Positions 33,414-46,000 of a DNA stretch of 64,000 nucleotides are shown here, one piece after another. Below the pieces are notes generated by a model. It made no database searches and had not been told where the DNA came from. It worked only from the letters and a program-made list of their open reading frames with translations. The position numbers and the translations under genes are program-made. The first letter of the stretch is position 1. Each line of letters begins with the position of its first letter. The stretch is from Zopfochytrium polystomum (taxonomy: Eukaryota; Chytridiomycota; Chytridiomycetes; Chytridiales; Chytridiaceae), in contig JAIVFJ010000079.1 of assembly GCA_025765615.1 (NCBI GenBank), forward strand, positions 124,001 to 188,000, read 5' to 3'.

Positions 33414-35059
33414 GTGTTTGTGGGTGGTCCTTCTCCCCAACTTGGAGAGAAAGAGAAAAAACTCTGTTATGAATTATTGATACACGATGATGATATACAC
33501 GCTGTAATAGTTGCTAGGCAAGTGTGACTGTCACAGGGTAAGAAAAAAATACAAAAGATGTTACTGTCAATTTCATAAACCAGTTTGGTGGAGGGCAAAA
33601 AACTTTTTGACCATTGGAGACGGACCACCAAATGGAGACTCCTAATCGAAAACTTTTTTTTGGTTCTTTTTTTTGGCCCCAAAATCTCAAGGAATGTGAA
33701 ATTCACTGTAAGAAAGAATGTGTCCTATCGAAATATTAAGAAAGAAATTTGAGTACATAAAGCAGGGGGCTGCCCTAAAAACACAGTAAACACATTGAAA
33801 AGGAGGCTTTGCCCTGTTTGTCTGGTTTTACTATTTTTATTTGACACAAAGACAAACCGGCTTTCGTTACATGGCTGCACTTTCCTTTTTGGTTTTCTTC
33901 TCTTTTTTTCCGTCCCATTCGTTCGTTTCTTGCCCAACTTTCTGTTTCTTGCCCCACACAGGCGACTTCCGCGTTGTTTTCCATTATTCACCCTTTTTTT
34001 CTGTTTCTGCAGTGATTGCAAGACTGCACCACAGCTCAGGCCTGCTGCCCCAGAAAAATGCAACACACCCCATTTTCATATTTGATGGAATTATGGAAGT
34101 TGGGCGTGTCGCTGTTTTTCAGGGCGCGCCACTGATCAATGTGGCGAACTGATCTCTGACAGCCCTTTCAATGTGGAAAGTCGTTTTCATGGCAGATGGC
34201 CTTTTCTGGAGCAAGTGAGCCAAACTGTGGGTGGCACTGTCTTTTTTTTCGACCAGACTTGAAGAAAACAAACAGAGAAGAAAAAGAAAATGACAAATGA
34301 GGCAGAAAAAGTAGAGTGATTAGAGGAAATATATGGAAAAACGGGCTCAGGCCTCCTGGTTCCTGGAGGCCAACCTTAATCAAGCGCACCCACACTGAGA
34401 GCACTTTAACTGCTGGCGTGGATCTGATTTCCCCCCACAGACTGCAGCCTAGCCCCAAAAACCATCACCTGTCAGATTCTCCGATACTGGTGGCTGCGCC
34501 AACGAATGGATCCAAAGGAGAGTTTTGCGCAACAGCTTGTGATGTCTGCTTTGTCAGCATGGATCAAATACAGGAGAAGAAGAAGAGAAGAAGGGCAATC
34601 AACCATTGCAGAATTGTAACTAATGCAGGTTGCTGCCTCTGGGCCGGCAGGCAGTGCTTGTGAGCGCCTCTGGATCCAATGTGGGCGCCAGGAGCGATGA
34701 CTGATTTTGTCGTCAACCCTGTGGCTGAGCTTGTTTTCGCATTATTTCAGTGACCCAAAAAAGTCTGTCTTCAAATAAGTAATTACGGTTTAGCTGGCTT
34801 GTCCTGGTTAATGGCACAGGATAGAGTATGCCTTAACCGCAACCTGAACCGTAAACCTTACCAGCCACAGATAAGAAGAAACCCTGTCAGCTAAATCACA
34901 AACCGGCAAGTTACAGATTGGTTACCGATTTTGTTACCGATGAGCCTTAATCGAGGCTGCTCAAGAAAAAATGTTTCCAGAGAAAGCGCAGCACTTGCAC
35001 CAATCGCTCGGCACTGTCCAAAATTGGTACTTCTCCAATCTGCCTCTCTGGTGTATCCG

Positions 35060-35141
<82 letters not shown>

Positions 35142-35849
35142 GTCTCTACCAGCTTCCTTTCGGTCGAAGCTACTGCTGACGCTTGTCGTCGTCCCTCACC
35201 CCCGACTCAACCGACTTGCCCCTTTTTTTTTTTCTTTTTTTCTCTTTCACTTCCAAATTTGCCCTCCAGCAAGCACAAAGAGAAAAAAAAAAAAGAAAAA
35301 AAAAGAAAGAAAAAACAGCGAGGAAAAGATAAAAACTAACAAGCATAACGATAGAAAAAAAATAAAAGGAAAACTGAATGAGGACTGCCGGTCCGACTGC
35401 CTGTCTGTCCCACGCGATCTGTCCAGTCCGTCTGTCTGCTAGTCTCCTCACCATCGCTCCACCCGCCCCACACAGACGCGAATCGGATTGCGACTTCCAT
35501 GATACCGAAAGAGACCAACACATAAACATCAGGGCCGCGAAAACGGGAAAAACAAAAACCAAAAAAAAACAAAAAAAAAGAAAAAAATTGGATGGAAAAA
35601 AAAAGGTCGCGCGAAAAACTCCCGCGCCGCCCGCTTAGCACACCGCCATAACACTCAAATCTTTCGATTCCTCAGTCTCGCATGTCACCCCACCACCCAC
35701 ACTCCCCTCCGCCCTTGCGCCCCCACCTGCGGAATTTCCAGACCGGTCCGAAAACGACTGACCACCTCGACCCGCACCACCAGAACAATGTTGACCACCC
35801 CCTTTCCGCCCCCTCCTCACCCCCCCGGTTCCCCTGGTGATCGGCGCGC
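33414..35849. other. Intergenic region without recognisable genes
   Basis: Short open frames here are T-, K- or S-rich and match nothing I know. A long CT dinucleotide run lies at 35,063-35,139. A- and T-rich tracts occur at 35,221-35,240 and 35,281-35,370. The stretch 34,770-34,940 has loosely repeated GGTTTA/ACCGTAAACC words. Confidence 0.4.
35063..35139. repeat. (CT)n microsatellite
   Basis: About 38 uninterrupted CT units. Confidence 0.95.
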
Positions 35850-37970
35850 TTAGCAGCACCCACCGCTCGTTTGCTGCGGAATGTTTGTGCCCCCTCCGAC
35901 CTTGACGGCCGCCTTGTTCGGGGCGGCGGCTGTTGTTGAGCCCATCCTGAAGGATCGGCAGAAGATGCGGGGAGGGAGGAGGAAAGAAAGAAAGAAAAAC
36001 CATCAAGACACAACAACAACAACGCCAGATACGGTCCCCGAGGAAAAGCACAAGCTGGTCGCAGGCGAAAAAACGTACCGGTCCTTGATCTGCTTCGCCA
36101 TGGTCAAGAACGCTTGCTCAACGTTGGACGAGTTCTTGGCACTGGTCTCCAGGAATGGAATCTGCAGCTGATCCGCAAATTCCTTTTTGTTTCATCGTAA
36201 CGGACGAACAGATCAGAATGCAGTTTGTTTGAAATCGGAAGGCGATGAAGACAACAACAATCCCCACGCCACGGAATCCACGGGGCAGGGCAACCGACAT
36301 GTGCAATACGAACCTTTGCGGCGTTGAACTCGACCACCTTCTTCGACGTCAAGTCGCTCTTGTTGCCGACCAACAGCTTGTTGACGCCTTCGACGGCGTA
36401 GCGATCAATCTCCTGCAGCCACTGCTTCACGTTGTTGAAAGTCTCTTGGTCGGTCACGTCGTAAACGACAATGATGCCATGTGCGCCTCGGTAGTACGAC
36501 GAGGTGATCGTGCGGAACCGTTCCTGACCGGCAGTGTCCCACTGCGCTCACAGAAAGCGCACATCAATAAGGAAGTAAAGAAAATGCGTCCGCGTTTCAA
36601 TGAGAGTCGTGGATCACAATCAAGCAGCAACGAAAAATAAAAACACTCGGCACTTACAATTTGAAGCTTCACAGTCTTCCCCTCCAGCTCGATCGTCCTG
36701 ATCTTAAAGTCGACACCAATGGTGCTGATGTAGCTCTCCGTGTAAGTGTCGTCGGCGAAACGGAGCAGCAAGCACGATTTGCCGACGCCGGAGTCGCCGA
36801 TGAGGAGCAGCTTGAACAGGTAGTCGCTAAAGAGACACAAGAATGATCAGGTCACAGTCGAAACGATTATCCAGAGGATGGCATTTGATGGGGGACAGAG
36901 TGGGATTGATGGGAGTCGCACTTCCGCGATTATTGTCGTTGAGGTGGAAGAACTGAGTTGACAGGTGCAGGGGACGGGAACGAGGTCACGGACTGAGACA
37001 TGGAACCATTAAACTGCAGGCATAAAGCCGCCCACTGGTTCAGGTGAAAGAGGCAGCGCATGGTGGCAACCGTTGTAGAACGCCAGATGGAGGCTTCTAC
37101 CACGGCGCTGGTCCGATCTTGCGGTCGGTGCAATAGTCCCGAGGAAAAACGAAGGGGGCAAAGTGATAAAGTGCCATCACCGCCGCCGCGCGTCTCCAGC
37201 CACCAATCGCAACCAATCCCGTTCACAATCCCCCACTCGGCTTTTCGGGGCGATCGATTTGGCTGCGAGGGCGGTCGACTCCATGATTCTGCTGAAGAAT
37301 GGAAGAGAATGCAGGGGGGGTGGGAGGGTGAGGGGTGGGGTGAAGGGTGGAGAGGAAGCAAGTGTCGCGTAATCGCTAGCGATCGCGGGTGGGACGGGTG
37401 GGGAAGCACGTGCACCACTTGAAACACCACTCCCTCCCCACCTCCCCCCATTGAGTTTACTTTTCCACACAGCAATAGCGAGGGGCGATCGGATTGCTCG
37501 ACCGCTGTCCCCAACCCTCGCCTGCGCCGCTATCACCGATCCCTCACCTCCACACACGGCCGCCGCCACCAATCCGGGCAAATCAGTAAAGGGGGGGCCA
37601 CAATCTACCTCCTCTCCCGTCTTCCCAATAAGTTTTGGCAAAAGACAAGGGTGTGCGGCTAACAAGGAGAAGAGGGTTGAATGGAAGATCGCTTGCGTCT
37701 GTTTCCACAGAGGGTCTGAAGGATCTCCCACGCTTCTAGCGTTTCTATTCGATTCCGTTTGCTGGGCGAGAAGGACAACTATTTGGTGCGATGGTGCAGA
37801 TTCCTTTCGCGATCCCGGTGCACCGCATCAATGGAGGAGTAGAATCAAGGAGGGTAGGGGGGGAGGTGGAAGGTTGGGGACGAGGAGTTGGGTGGTGGAC
37901 TAGGTGGCATCGTTTCGCGGATGCGACGGCGACGGGGATGGGTTGCGGCTACTTACTATTCGGGGTTCAT
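35850..37970 (-). CDS. RAB1: Rab1/Ypt1 small GTPase
   Basis: Five exons join in frame on the minus strand: 37,957-37,970, 36,658-36,826, 36,314-36,541, 36,079-36,182 and 35,850-35,946, giving 203 residues, near the usual 205. Exon 1 is only 14 nt (MNPE plus two bases) and precedes a 1.13-kb intron. The nucleotide-binding motifs are all present: GDSGVGKS (P-loop), [12 protein letters not shown] (switch I), [11 protein letters not shown] (switch II), NKSD and ETSAK. The C-terminus ends in two Cys for double geranylgeranylation. Switch I/II and flanking regions match Rab1/Ypt1 rather than Rab8/Sec4. The protein controls vesicle tethering from ER to Golgi and has a role in autophagy. One donor is GTTCGT, which is weak. 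Confidence 0.95.
36827..37956 (-). other. Long first intron of the Rab1 gene
   Basis: The intron runs from GTAAGT (donor after MNPE) to TTTAG. At about 1.13 kb it is far longer than most introns in the window (45-150 nt). Open frames inside it on both strands are G/C-skewed and have no protein-like features, so they are not annotated as genes. Confidence 0.85.
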
Positions 37971-38682
37971 GGGTGAGCGTGTGGTGGTTTATTCCTGGTT
38001 TTCCTTTTTGTTTTTTTTTTCTTTTTTTTTTCTTTTGTTTCCCCCCGCCATTGTTTGTTGATTCTTTGTATTCGGCGGCGGGGCTGAACCAGCAAGCGAG
38101 AAGAGACCGAGACAGAGACAGAGAGAGCGAGGGAGAGTTCTGATGGAATAGTAGTATCCTCAGCTGGTTGGCTTGTCTCTGTCTGTCTGTCGCCCTTGCT
38201 GGCTTCTTTCTTTTTTTCTTTTTCATTTTTCCCCTTTTCCTTTTCCTTCCTCTAATTGGAAGATTGGCCCAGAAGTAGACGAAGAAAAATAAGAAAAAAA
38301 AAACAAAATGGAAAAAGAGTAAGGAGCTTGGGTCGATGATGTGGAACTTTCACGCCCGCTTTGAAGCAAGCACCAACGGTTTCTGTGAACTCTTGTGTGC
38401 ATGTATGCCCCACCCCCACCCTCGATCTCCCAAAAAAAAAAAAAAAAAGAAAAAAAAAAGAAGAGAGGGAAATGAGAAAAGAGAACAAAGAGGCTCTCTG
38501 CCTAACTCACATCCAACCACTTTTTTTTCTCCAGAAACAAAAAACCATTTCAAGAACAAAGCACTGACGCGTCGCGCTACCCACCCTACCCACCTATGAT
38601 CCCCTTAGCGCACCCACACGCGCAGACCCAAACAGAAACATTTCATCCCCCTCCCCAACCCTCGACCATCCCGCTTCGCTGT
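37971..38682. other. Spacer between Rab1 (5' side) and GID7/WDR26 (3' side)
   Basis: Both flanking genes are on the minus strand, so this holds the Rab1 promoter and the 3' flank of the WD-repeat gene. T-rich tracts (38,002-38,035, 38,205-38,240) and an A-rich tract (38,432-38,462) dominate. No conserved element is recognised. Confidence 0.5.
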
Positions 38683-38762
38683 TTACGCGTCGTCAGCCGC
38701 CATCGCCTCCGCCTCCGCCTCCTCCTCCTCTTGCTGGTGTGGGTGCTGATGGAATTGCGGCG

Positions 38763-38793
<31 letters not shown>

Positions 38794-39132
38794 AACGCCC
38801 CAGATTCGGATCGTGTGGTCGTCCGACGCCGACGCGAATATGTTGTGTCGCGCGTTCCACGAAATGGAATTGACGCAGCCTGTGGCAACCACCAGAAATG
38901 TTGGTGGGGAAGAAGGGGGGGAGGGTGAGCAAGAAGAGAGTCGTGTGCGTATCTTCGCGCGCGAAGCGTACCAGTGTGCCCCTTCAAAACTTCAACCAGC
39001 TCCTGCAGATCCCGATTCCATATGTACACGCTTGAATCTGGATTTCGCCCGCAGCAGGAAAGCGAGGGGCAAGGAACATGAAATTTTAGCCAACATCGTG
39101 CCCATTCCCCACGAAAAGCAGATACACGCGCG

Positions 39133-39189
<57 letters not shown>

Positions 39190-41559
39190 TCGCTGCCGCT
39201 CAGCACAAAGTTCTGCTTGAACCCGCCAAAGCAAGACCGGATGACAAACAGCCCCTGCTTGTGCCCGGCAAACTTTTTCACGAGGCGCTTCGTCTCGAGA
39301 TCCCATAGATGGATTTCCTGCGTCCAAGAAATTCGTCCGGGGAGGGGAAGTGTAGTTATTAGGGTGCGACGTGAGTGCGGAAAACAAAGGAGCGAATTCG
39401 GAACTGATGGAATGAAAGCAATTACTTGGCTTCCCGACAGATTCAGCAATAGCGCTTTCGAGTCTTGGGAGACGACCGCGGACGTTATCGAATCTTGCTC
39501 AATGATTGACCTGAAAAAGGAGAAGAAAAGGTTTAGGAGCAGCAGATGGTGCTGAATTGAATAACAAGAAGGAAAGAACAAAAGCCAAAATCTCTGCCCA
39601 CCCGACTTCCTCTTTCGTCGTCAAGCTGTACATCCGGATCCTCCGATCTGCAATCGTGATCATCACGCCGCCCAGAGGTGGTATGACCAGATCCGACACG
39701 CGCAGCCCAGTCCACTTGTGCAAAATCTGGCCCTTGACGGACCACAGGAAAATGTTCTTGTCCACGCTGGACGAGACAAAGTGCTGGCCGTCGGGGAGCC
39801 ACGCGCAGGACGACACAAAGTCGAGGTGGGACGCAAAGGTGCGCAGACATTTCCCGCTCTCAACGTCCCACGTGCGCAGCGTCTTGTCGTTCGACCCCGT
39901 CAGGATGACCCGGCTGTTGAGGCTCCACGATAAGCAAGCAAGCGGACCCGAGTGCCCCGTTAGAGTTTGGAAGGTGCCAAAGTCCTGTTTGTTTGTTCCG
40001 CGAGGTTAGAAAGAGAGGCATCTGTTTTCTCCGCGCCTATTTGTCGTGCCATCACAAGTATTGGAGAGTTTCAAGAACGTAACTGAAGCGTCCCATACGA
40101 TTCCCGTTCCGTCTTTCGACGCTGAGGCCAGGAATCGACCGTCCGGAGAAAACGCCACAAACCAGACCTCATCCTTGTGCTGGTCCAGCACATGCCGTGT
40201 TTTGCAAGGGAACTGCGCCCTACGGAATGCCGGCGTTCAGAACATTGTCGGGTCATTTTGTATCAAAATGTTCAAGTCTTCCGTTGCCCACCTGCTGCAC
40301 GTGTGATCTGCAAAAAGGGACACGTCGCCGTTCTGATTATGGTAAAGGCAGTTCATTCGTTGAAGATCTAGTGCTTGCTCGATCAGAGTTTCCAGTCTCC
40401 GTTCGGGTATCATAATGGATGTGGAGATATAATCTGGAGGGGCAAACCACAAAGTCAATCTTCAGGCCGATAACCGGAATCGTGCGAAGCGGGCAAATTA
40501 ATTTAAGAAGCCGACCCAACCGTACTTTGCAGTTCCATGAGCAAGAGCAGCCGCGATTTCCCATTAATGCCGTCCCACTGCGCCTGTTCCATCAAATCTT
40601 CGACCGATCCGCACATGATCAGGCTGCAATACAAGTGGTTACGGCAAGAAATTAAGGAGCTGATACGCGTTGTCCAACGGCTGCGTGAATGTTTCTTTAC
40701 CTTGACAGCTTATGCAACTTTTCCTGGTCCGCACATACTGAAGAGACCTCTCCTCGCAATACCATTAGCGCCATCCTAAGGTTGTTCTGCTCGAGCAATT
40801 CCAGGTATTTTTGGCGCTTCACAAGGAACAGAACGTCCTTTCGGGAGAAAAAAGGTCAACGGAATTTCCAGCCGACGTCGCGTGAAACAGCACAAACAGA
40901 AAACGACGCTGTTGGAGAGCGTTCCGCACACCTTTTCGAATCGAGCGGGGATCTGCATGACGGGAAGAAGGGACTCAACGACCGTCCAGTCGCCGGCCAT
41001 GAGTGCGTTTTTGAAGTCGGAGATGGGTGGGGCTTCGTATACGAGACCAGACTCCCGCTGTAAGGTTTCCATGGATTGCCTGAGCGAGATCGGAGTATAT
41101 TGGAGCTAGTTAGTTGAGGCTGGAAACCTTTCGCACTGGATCAAACAAGAGCGAGCCATCGTAGTAGATTCATGTAGATTAACTCGTTGAATGTGGGGCG
41201 GACGGAGAAGCAAAACCAAAATAGATGCTCTATTTCCAATCCAGGGGGGTGCGCTGCATCTGCACGAGTCAAACTCACTTGTAGCCCATGTCGTTGAGAG
41301 CCTGCGCGATGACGCGGACGAGCTCCTCGCGACGCCTTCGATCCGCTGACGGTGGGAATGCGTCGGGGGAAGACGAGGATGCCGTTGCGCCAGCGGAAGC
41401 GGAGGTGGTGGTGGTGGTTGTTGAAGTGGTGGTAAGAGCCGCACCGCCGTTGTGGGTGCCGTTCAGAGACGACGCCGCGGCAGATGAATTGCCGCCGCCG
41501 CCTCCCGCACCTGTTCCATCGAAAGCGAGGCCCATGGGACCCATCGCGGTCCCCGTCAT
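38683..41559 (-). CDS. WDR26: GID7/WDR26-like CTLH-complex WD-repeat protein
   Basis: Eleven exons join in frame: 41,279-41,559, 40,932-41,079, 40,701-40,837, 40,526-40,623, 40,292-40,433, 40,084-40,219, 39,602-39,984, 39,426-39,510, 39,188-39,317, 38,972-39,037 and 38,683-38,879. The product has 600 residues. A Ser/Thr/Gly-rich N-terminus leads to a LisH motif (LVRVIAQALNDMGYK), a CTLH helix region (DFKNALMAGDWTVVESLLP) and seven or so WD repeats, including VWFVAFSPDGRFLASAS and SASDDHTIRIWG. The C-terminus is poly-Gln then Glu/Ala-rich. The order matches yeast Gid7 and animal WDR26, a subunit of the GID/CTLH ubiquitin ligase that forms its supramolecular ring. The start ATG follows an in-frame TAG. 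Confidence 0.93.
39137..39187. repeat. (CA)n microsatellite in a GID7/WDR26 intron
   Basis: About 25 CA units end exactly at the 5' splice site of the intron after exon 9. On the coding strand the intron therefore starts GTGTGTGT. Confidence 0.95.
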
Positions 41560-41910
41560 CAGCACGCCCGACGAGGGTATGGCCTACGGCAAGATCGGAA
41601 TGCGAAGGGAGAGGGGGGGGACACCCAGTGTGCGTGGTGCGTGGTTGTTATCAAGCGAAGGTGTTTGTGAAGTCGAGCGGCTGGCTGCAATAAGAAACAA
41701 GGCGAGCGGGATAATAATGAAGGGAAGTGAGGGTGGGGGGGGAGGGCCGGCGAAGCGCGGGGCGGATCGCGCGATCGGGCCAAGGACAGAAGGCAGAATA
41801 AGGGGGCGGTCAGGCGGCGCGGAAACTGGTGAGGATTCGATCTTTTGAAGAGGGTCTGTCGTTCCCTCTGTCTCCATTCCCGATACAAGTAGTGGTGAGC
41901 CTCCTTCACC
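41560..41910. promoter_or_regulatory. Divergent promoter region of WDR26/GID7 and COX20
   Basis: Only 351 bp separate the two start codons, which point away from each other, so both promoters must lie here. The segment is G/A-rich with GGGGGG runs and a CGCGATCGGGCC word at 41,769. No TATA box is evident. Confidence 0.5.
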
Positions 41911-42759
41911 ATGTCAACCCAGCCACCTTCGTCGCCGTCTCCATCGCCAACAGCATCGCTCTCGGCGCCAACACCCGCCGACCAAGGCATGACGCCTTTT
42001 GATCCCTCCAAAAAACCCACATACGCCGACGCCATCAAGGTATGACCCCACCCACCCCATCGAAGAAAAAGAACTGGAGGCACGGCAGCACTTCACGAAG
42101 GGCCACCTTCTCCAACGCGCTGCCCACGCTGCCCTCTGACATCGCCTTCCAACATCCCACAACGTAATCCAAGACGGAAACTCTGGTTACCGTGTTGCTC
42201 ACCTTGCTTGATTTACCGTCCTACACTTCGCCATTCGAAAAACTGTAAAACCACCACTTAGAGCCTCAAACTCAAAGACTTGGCCCCTGAAAACGTCGCG
42301 CGCCTTCCCTGCGCACGAAACGCCCTGCTCTACGGGATCGGCACAGGCCTTGGCATCGGCACGGCCCGCTTTCTCGCGACAAGTGAGTTAGCATGAAAGT
42401 TTTCCGCTTTGCTGCACTATGTCGTAACGCGCTTTCTCACCGGTTTTACTCCTTGTTTGTTCTTTTGCTTTTATTTTTATTTTATTTTTTCTGGCGTTGC
42501 ATGCTCGGCCACTTCCTTGTCCTTTTCAACGTCTCCGCGGGACCGGCTGCCATCACGCTCATAAGGACGACCCCGGACAAGCGGTAATTGGGCAATCTTG
42601 TCGTTCGCCGTCACCGCCGTTGCCTCGTGGGAGGTCTGCCGCCTCCAGCGCCGCGTCGTGCAGGAGGAAATGATAAAGATCAGTCCGCAGCAACCCCAAC
42701 AACAGGTCTTGCAAATGCAATCTATGTCCGAGTTGTCACAAGAGCGGGCAGACTCCTGA
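41911..42759 (+). CDS. COX20: COX20 (FAM36A) cytochrome c oxidase assembly factor
   Basis: Three exons (41,911-42,039, 42,262-42,382, 42,566-42,759) give 147 residues. The core reads LPCARNALLYGIGTGLGIGTARFLAT followed after the second intron by NWAILSFAVTAVASWEVCR. This is the COX20 arrangement: a P-C-x-R-x-x-x-L-x-G-I start to the first membrane helix, a short basic loop, then a second helix ending in W-x-x-C-R. COX20 is an inner mitochondrial membrane chaperone that stabilises newly made COX2 and helps its copper loading. The N-terminal 40 residues are Ser/Pro-rich and the C-terminus is Gln-rich. Exon 3 must begin at 42,566 because the same frame has a TAA just upstream. Confidence 0.85.
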
Positions 42760-43029
42760 CGTCAATTCGACTCCAGTTTTGGGGGCGGGGGAGACATGAT
42801 GCAGGAGGGAAGGATGGGCTATTGGAGTGGAGTAAGAAAACATATCGTATGCGCAGTAATAAACCTGAACGTCAAAGACCGCAGGCTACACGAAGCTTTG
42901 CCGTCCTGCCTCCGCGCTTTTGGTCCGGCAAACCACGTCATTTGGGGACTTTAATCGTTGTTGTCTCAGGTTGATTTGATCGTCTCCGGAACAACCAAGT
43001 CAAACAGTCCACGCGGGGCGCAAGCGACA

Positions 43030-46000
43030 ATGGAGACCGCTGCACGGGTGGACCGCTTGTTTCTGGACCTGAAGAATGCTCGGTGAGTGAAGCTCGCTAA
43101 AAGCCCCTCCCTCCAAACAGCGCTGCGGGAGGGGGAAGGCGAACGGCGTGGTTTGTCGGTATTGGAAAGTCCCCATCAGCCAATCTCTTCGGGTGAAACT
43201 CAAGGAATACCAATCGGCACGGCCAGATACCGGGCGCAACATTACCTTCTCCGTTATTCCCATCGTGTCGATCCCATCGATGGGCGCATCGACCGACGTT
43301 CGCAGATGAATGAGATGGGCTGCCGTCATGATCGACAGCTCGACGATTTGCTGGACCACAAACTGTTTGTTGAGAAGAACATGCCGCTTAAGCCAAACAC
43401 CCGCTTCGCCCATCGATGATGGCTCTTCGGACGATCGTCTGCGTTCAAGAAGGTTCTCTGAGTCTCTGGTGTGCTAGGTCTGGCTCTGAGTTTCGCGTTA
43501 CTGGCACAGTCGATGTGATGAGCCTACGCCACCCAAACTGGGCACTCTGCCAGAGAATCACCTTTACCGCAACCATCATCTCCAACATGCAACACACTCC
43601 TCTGAACTGACACTTCCCGTCATCTAGAAGCGACACGACACGTATAAAGATTGCTGGAGACATTCGAGACTATGTAAAGTCACTGCGACTATGATCAGTC
43701 CGACCATTGACACATTTGCGCAGGTTGTTTCTGTTGCGCGCGAGACCTCGGGCGAAGTGTTTTCGCGCTTCATGAACGATGTGAACAGGAGAATTTTCGA
43801 ACTCATTCACAGTAGCGACACATCCGATAAAATTGGCGGGATCTACGCCATCGGTAAGCCATTTCGATAGTTTAAAAACTTGCCTTTGCTTTCACTGCGT
43901 GACTGAAACGAATCGCGGCGGGCAGATAAATTGATTGACTTCGACGGAGAGGAAAACACAACGAAAGTTACCCGGTTCGCGAACTACCTTCGCATTGTTC
44001 TCCCTGGAAGCGACCCGCAAGTCACGGTGCTGGCTGCGAAAACCCTTGGTGGGTCTGGCTACGTTAAAAGAGTTTGGCGTTTAATCTTAATGTGATTGCA
44101 CAACCTAGGTCGTCTTGCCCAATCGGGAGGAACTTTGACGTCCGAGTTTGTGGAGTTTGAGGTGAAGCGAGCCTTAGAATGGCTTCAAGGTACGTCATTA
44201 TTGCGTCGTCTTTTCGATCATTACCTTCAATCCAAACGTGCTTTAGGGGATAGGAACGAATCTCGCCGCTATGCTGCTGTCCTCGTCCTGCACGAGCTCG
44301 CCCTTAGCGCGCCAACGCTGATATTTTCCAGTATTCCTCAAATTCTCGACCTTTCCTGGGTGGCGCTCCGTGATTCGAAGGTTTCTTTACATTCTGCAAA
44401 TTGCAGCCGTGCATCTCTTTCTAAAAATTGGGGCAGGTTCTGATTCGAGAAAGCGGTGCTGATGCTCTTGGAGCTTGTTTGCACCTGATTCATCAACGGG
44501 AAAGTCAGCAGCGGCTTAATTGGTACAGGAAAATATACGATGAAGCAGATCGCGGATTGTCGAAGTCAACATCTTCTGATGCCATTCACGGATCGCTGTT
44601 GGCGTTCCGCGAACTTCTCACTCACACAGGCCAGGTGAAGTTGTGGATTAATTAACCTCTCTCGATTACACTCCAGGATATTAACAACTTCCGCCGAACA
44701 GTTCATGGAGGGAAAATATCGAGACACGAGCACGTCCATTCTACGCTTTCGCGAGCACAAAGACGTTCTCGTCCGAAGGACTGTAATCCTGCTCTGCCCA
44801 ACGCTTGCTGCATTCAATCCCGAGGCGTTTGTGAATCTCTATCTCAACGTCTGCATGACGTACCTCCTCAGCCAGTTACGAAAAGATAAAGACCGGAACA
44901 CGGGTACGCATTTCAACCTTAGCGAATTGATGAAGACTTAATCTGAGTTTATGGAAGCTTTCATGGCCATTGGAAAAGTTGCGCTTGCAGTTCAACAGAA
45001 CATGGTTCAGTACCTTGACATTGTTGTGCGCAATCTCAGGGAGGCGCTCGTTGACCGCGGAAAGTCGCGCAATGCTGGAGACTCATCCGTTTTTGAATGC
45101 ATCAGCATGCTCGCACTGGCCGTTGGACCTGCACTGACCCAGTACATGCCGGATTTGCTGGACCATATATTCGCTGGCAGCTTCAGCGAGTCGCTTCGTC
45201 AGGCTCTTGTCGATCTGTCACAGCAAATCCCCCCATTCCTACCTGTTATCCAAGGTAAATGTCATCTGCGTAGGTAACTCGGTGAAACTGACGCCTGATG
45301 TGACGTAGAGCGGTTGTTGAACATGCTTTCGCTCATTCTGTTCGGCGAACCCTACCGGCACCCCGGTGCACCGTCAAAAAAGGATGCACACCCTGGCCCA
45401 AGCCGCGATTCCTTGGTTGGTCTTGGTTTCCAACCTTTCTTTACTAACGATTACATCGTCGACTAGGAGCGAAACCCAGATGCCATTATTCTGGCGCTGC
45501 AGTCATTGGGTAGTTTCGACTTTTCTGGTACGACACCACTGCCGCTTGGGTTTCCGTCAATAATTTCAATCGTTCCTTTGCTTTAAACACAGGATTTATG
45601 GTCCAGGAGCTTATCCGGGAGTGCGCTCACACTTATCTTGAGGATGACAATGCAAGCGTTCGGCGGGCAGCAGCGGTGACTTGCTGTCAGCTACTCGTTC
45701 GTGACCCTGTGAACTACCAGGTATGTGGGTCAAATCAATTCCAGTTAATAGCGGGGTTAATGATCGCGGTAGACGAGCAACTACTCCCTCCAAATCGTCG
45801 GAGAAGTGTTGGAGCGACTCTTGACCACCGGAATCACTGATGCAGGTTTGTGAGACGATGGATTGAGAACTTCGAGTTGACACGGTAAAGATCCCTCCAT
45901 CCGCCAAACTGTTTTGTCCTCACTGGATGAGCGCTTCGATCATCACTTGGCCCAAGCGGAAAATATTCGGTCGATTTTTATCGCGCTCAACGACGAGGTG

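Noticed and set aside
34770..34940. Inverted repeat built of GGTTTA/TAAACC words
   Set aside because: Pairing is short and interrupted; no convincing arms could be drawn.
34168..35640. Short plus and minus frames around the CT microsatellite
   Set aside because: They are low-complexity Ser/Leu, Phe or Lys runs generated by simple repeats.
36827..37956. Several long open frames on both strands between the Rab1 exons
   Set aside because: They lie inside the Rab1 first intron, are compositionally skewed (G/C runs) and carry no motif.
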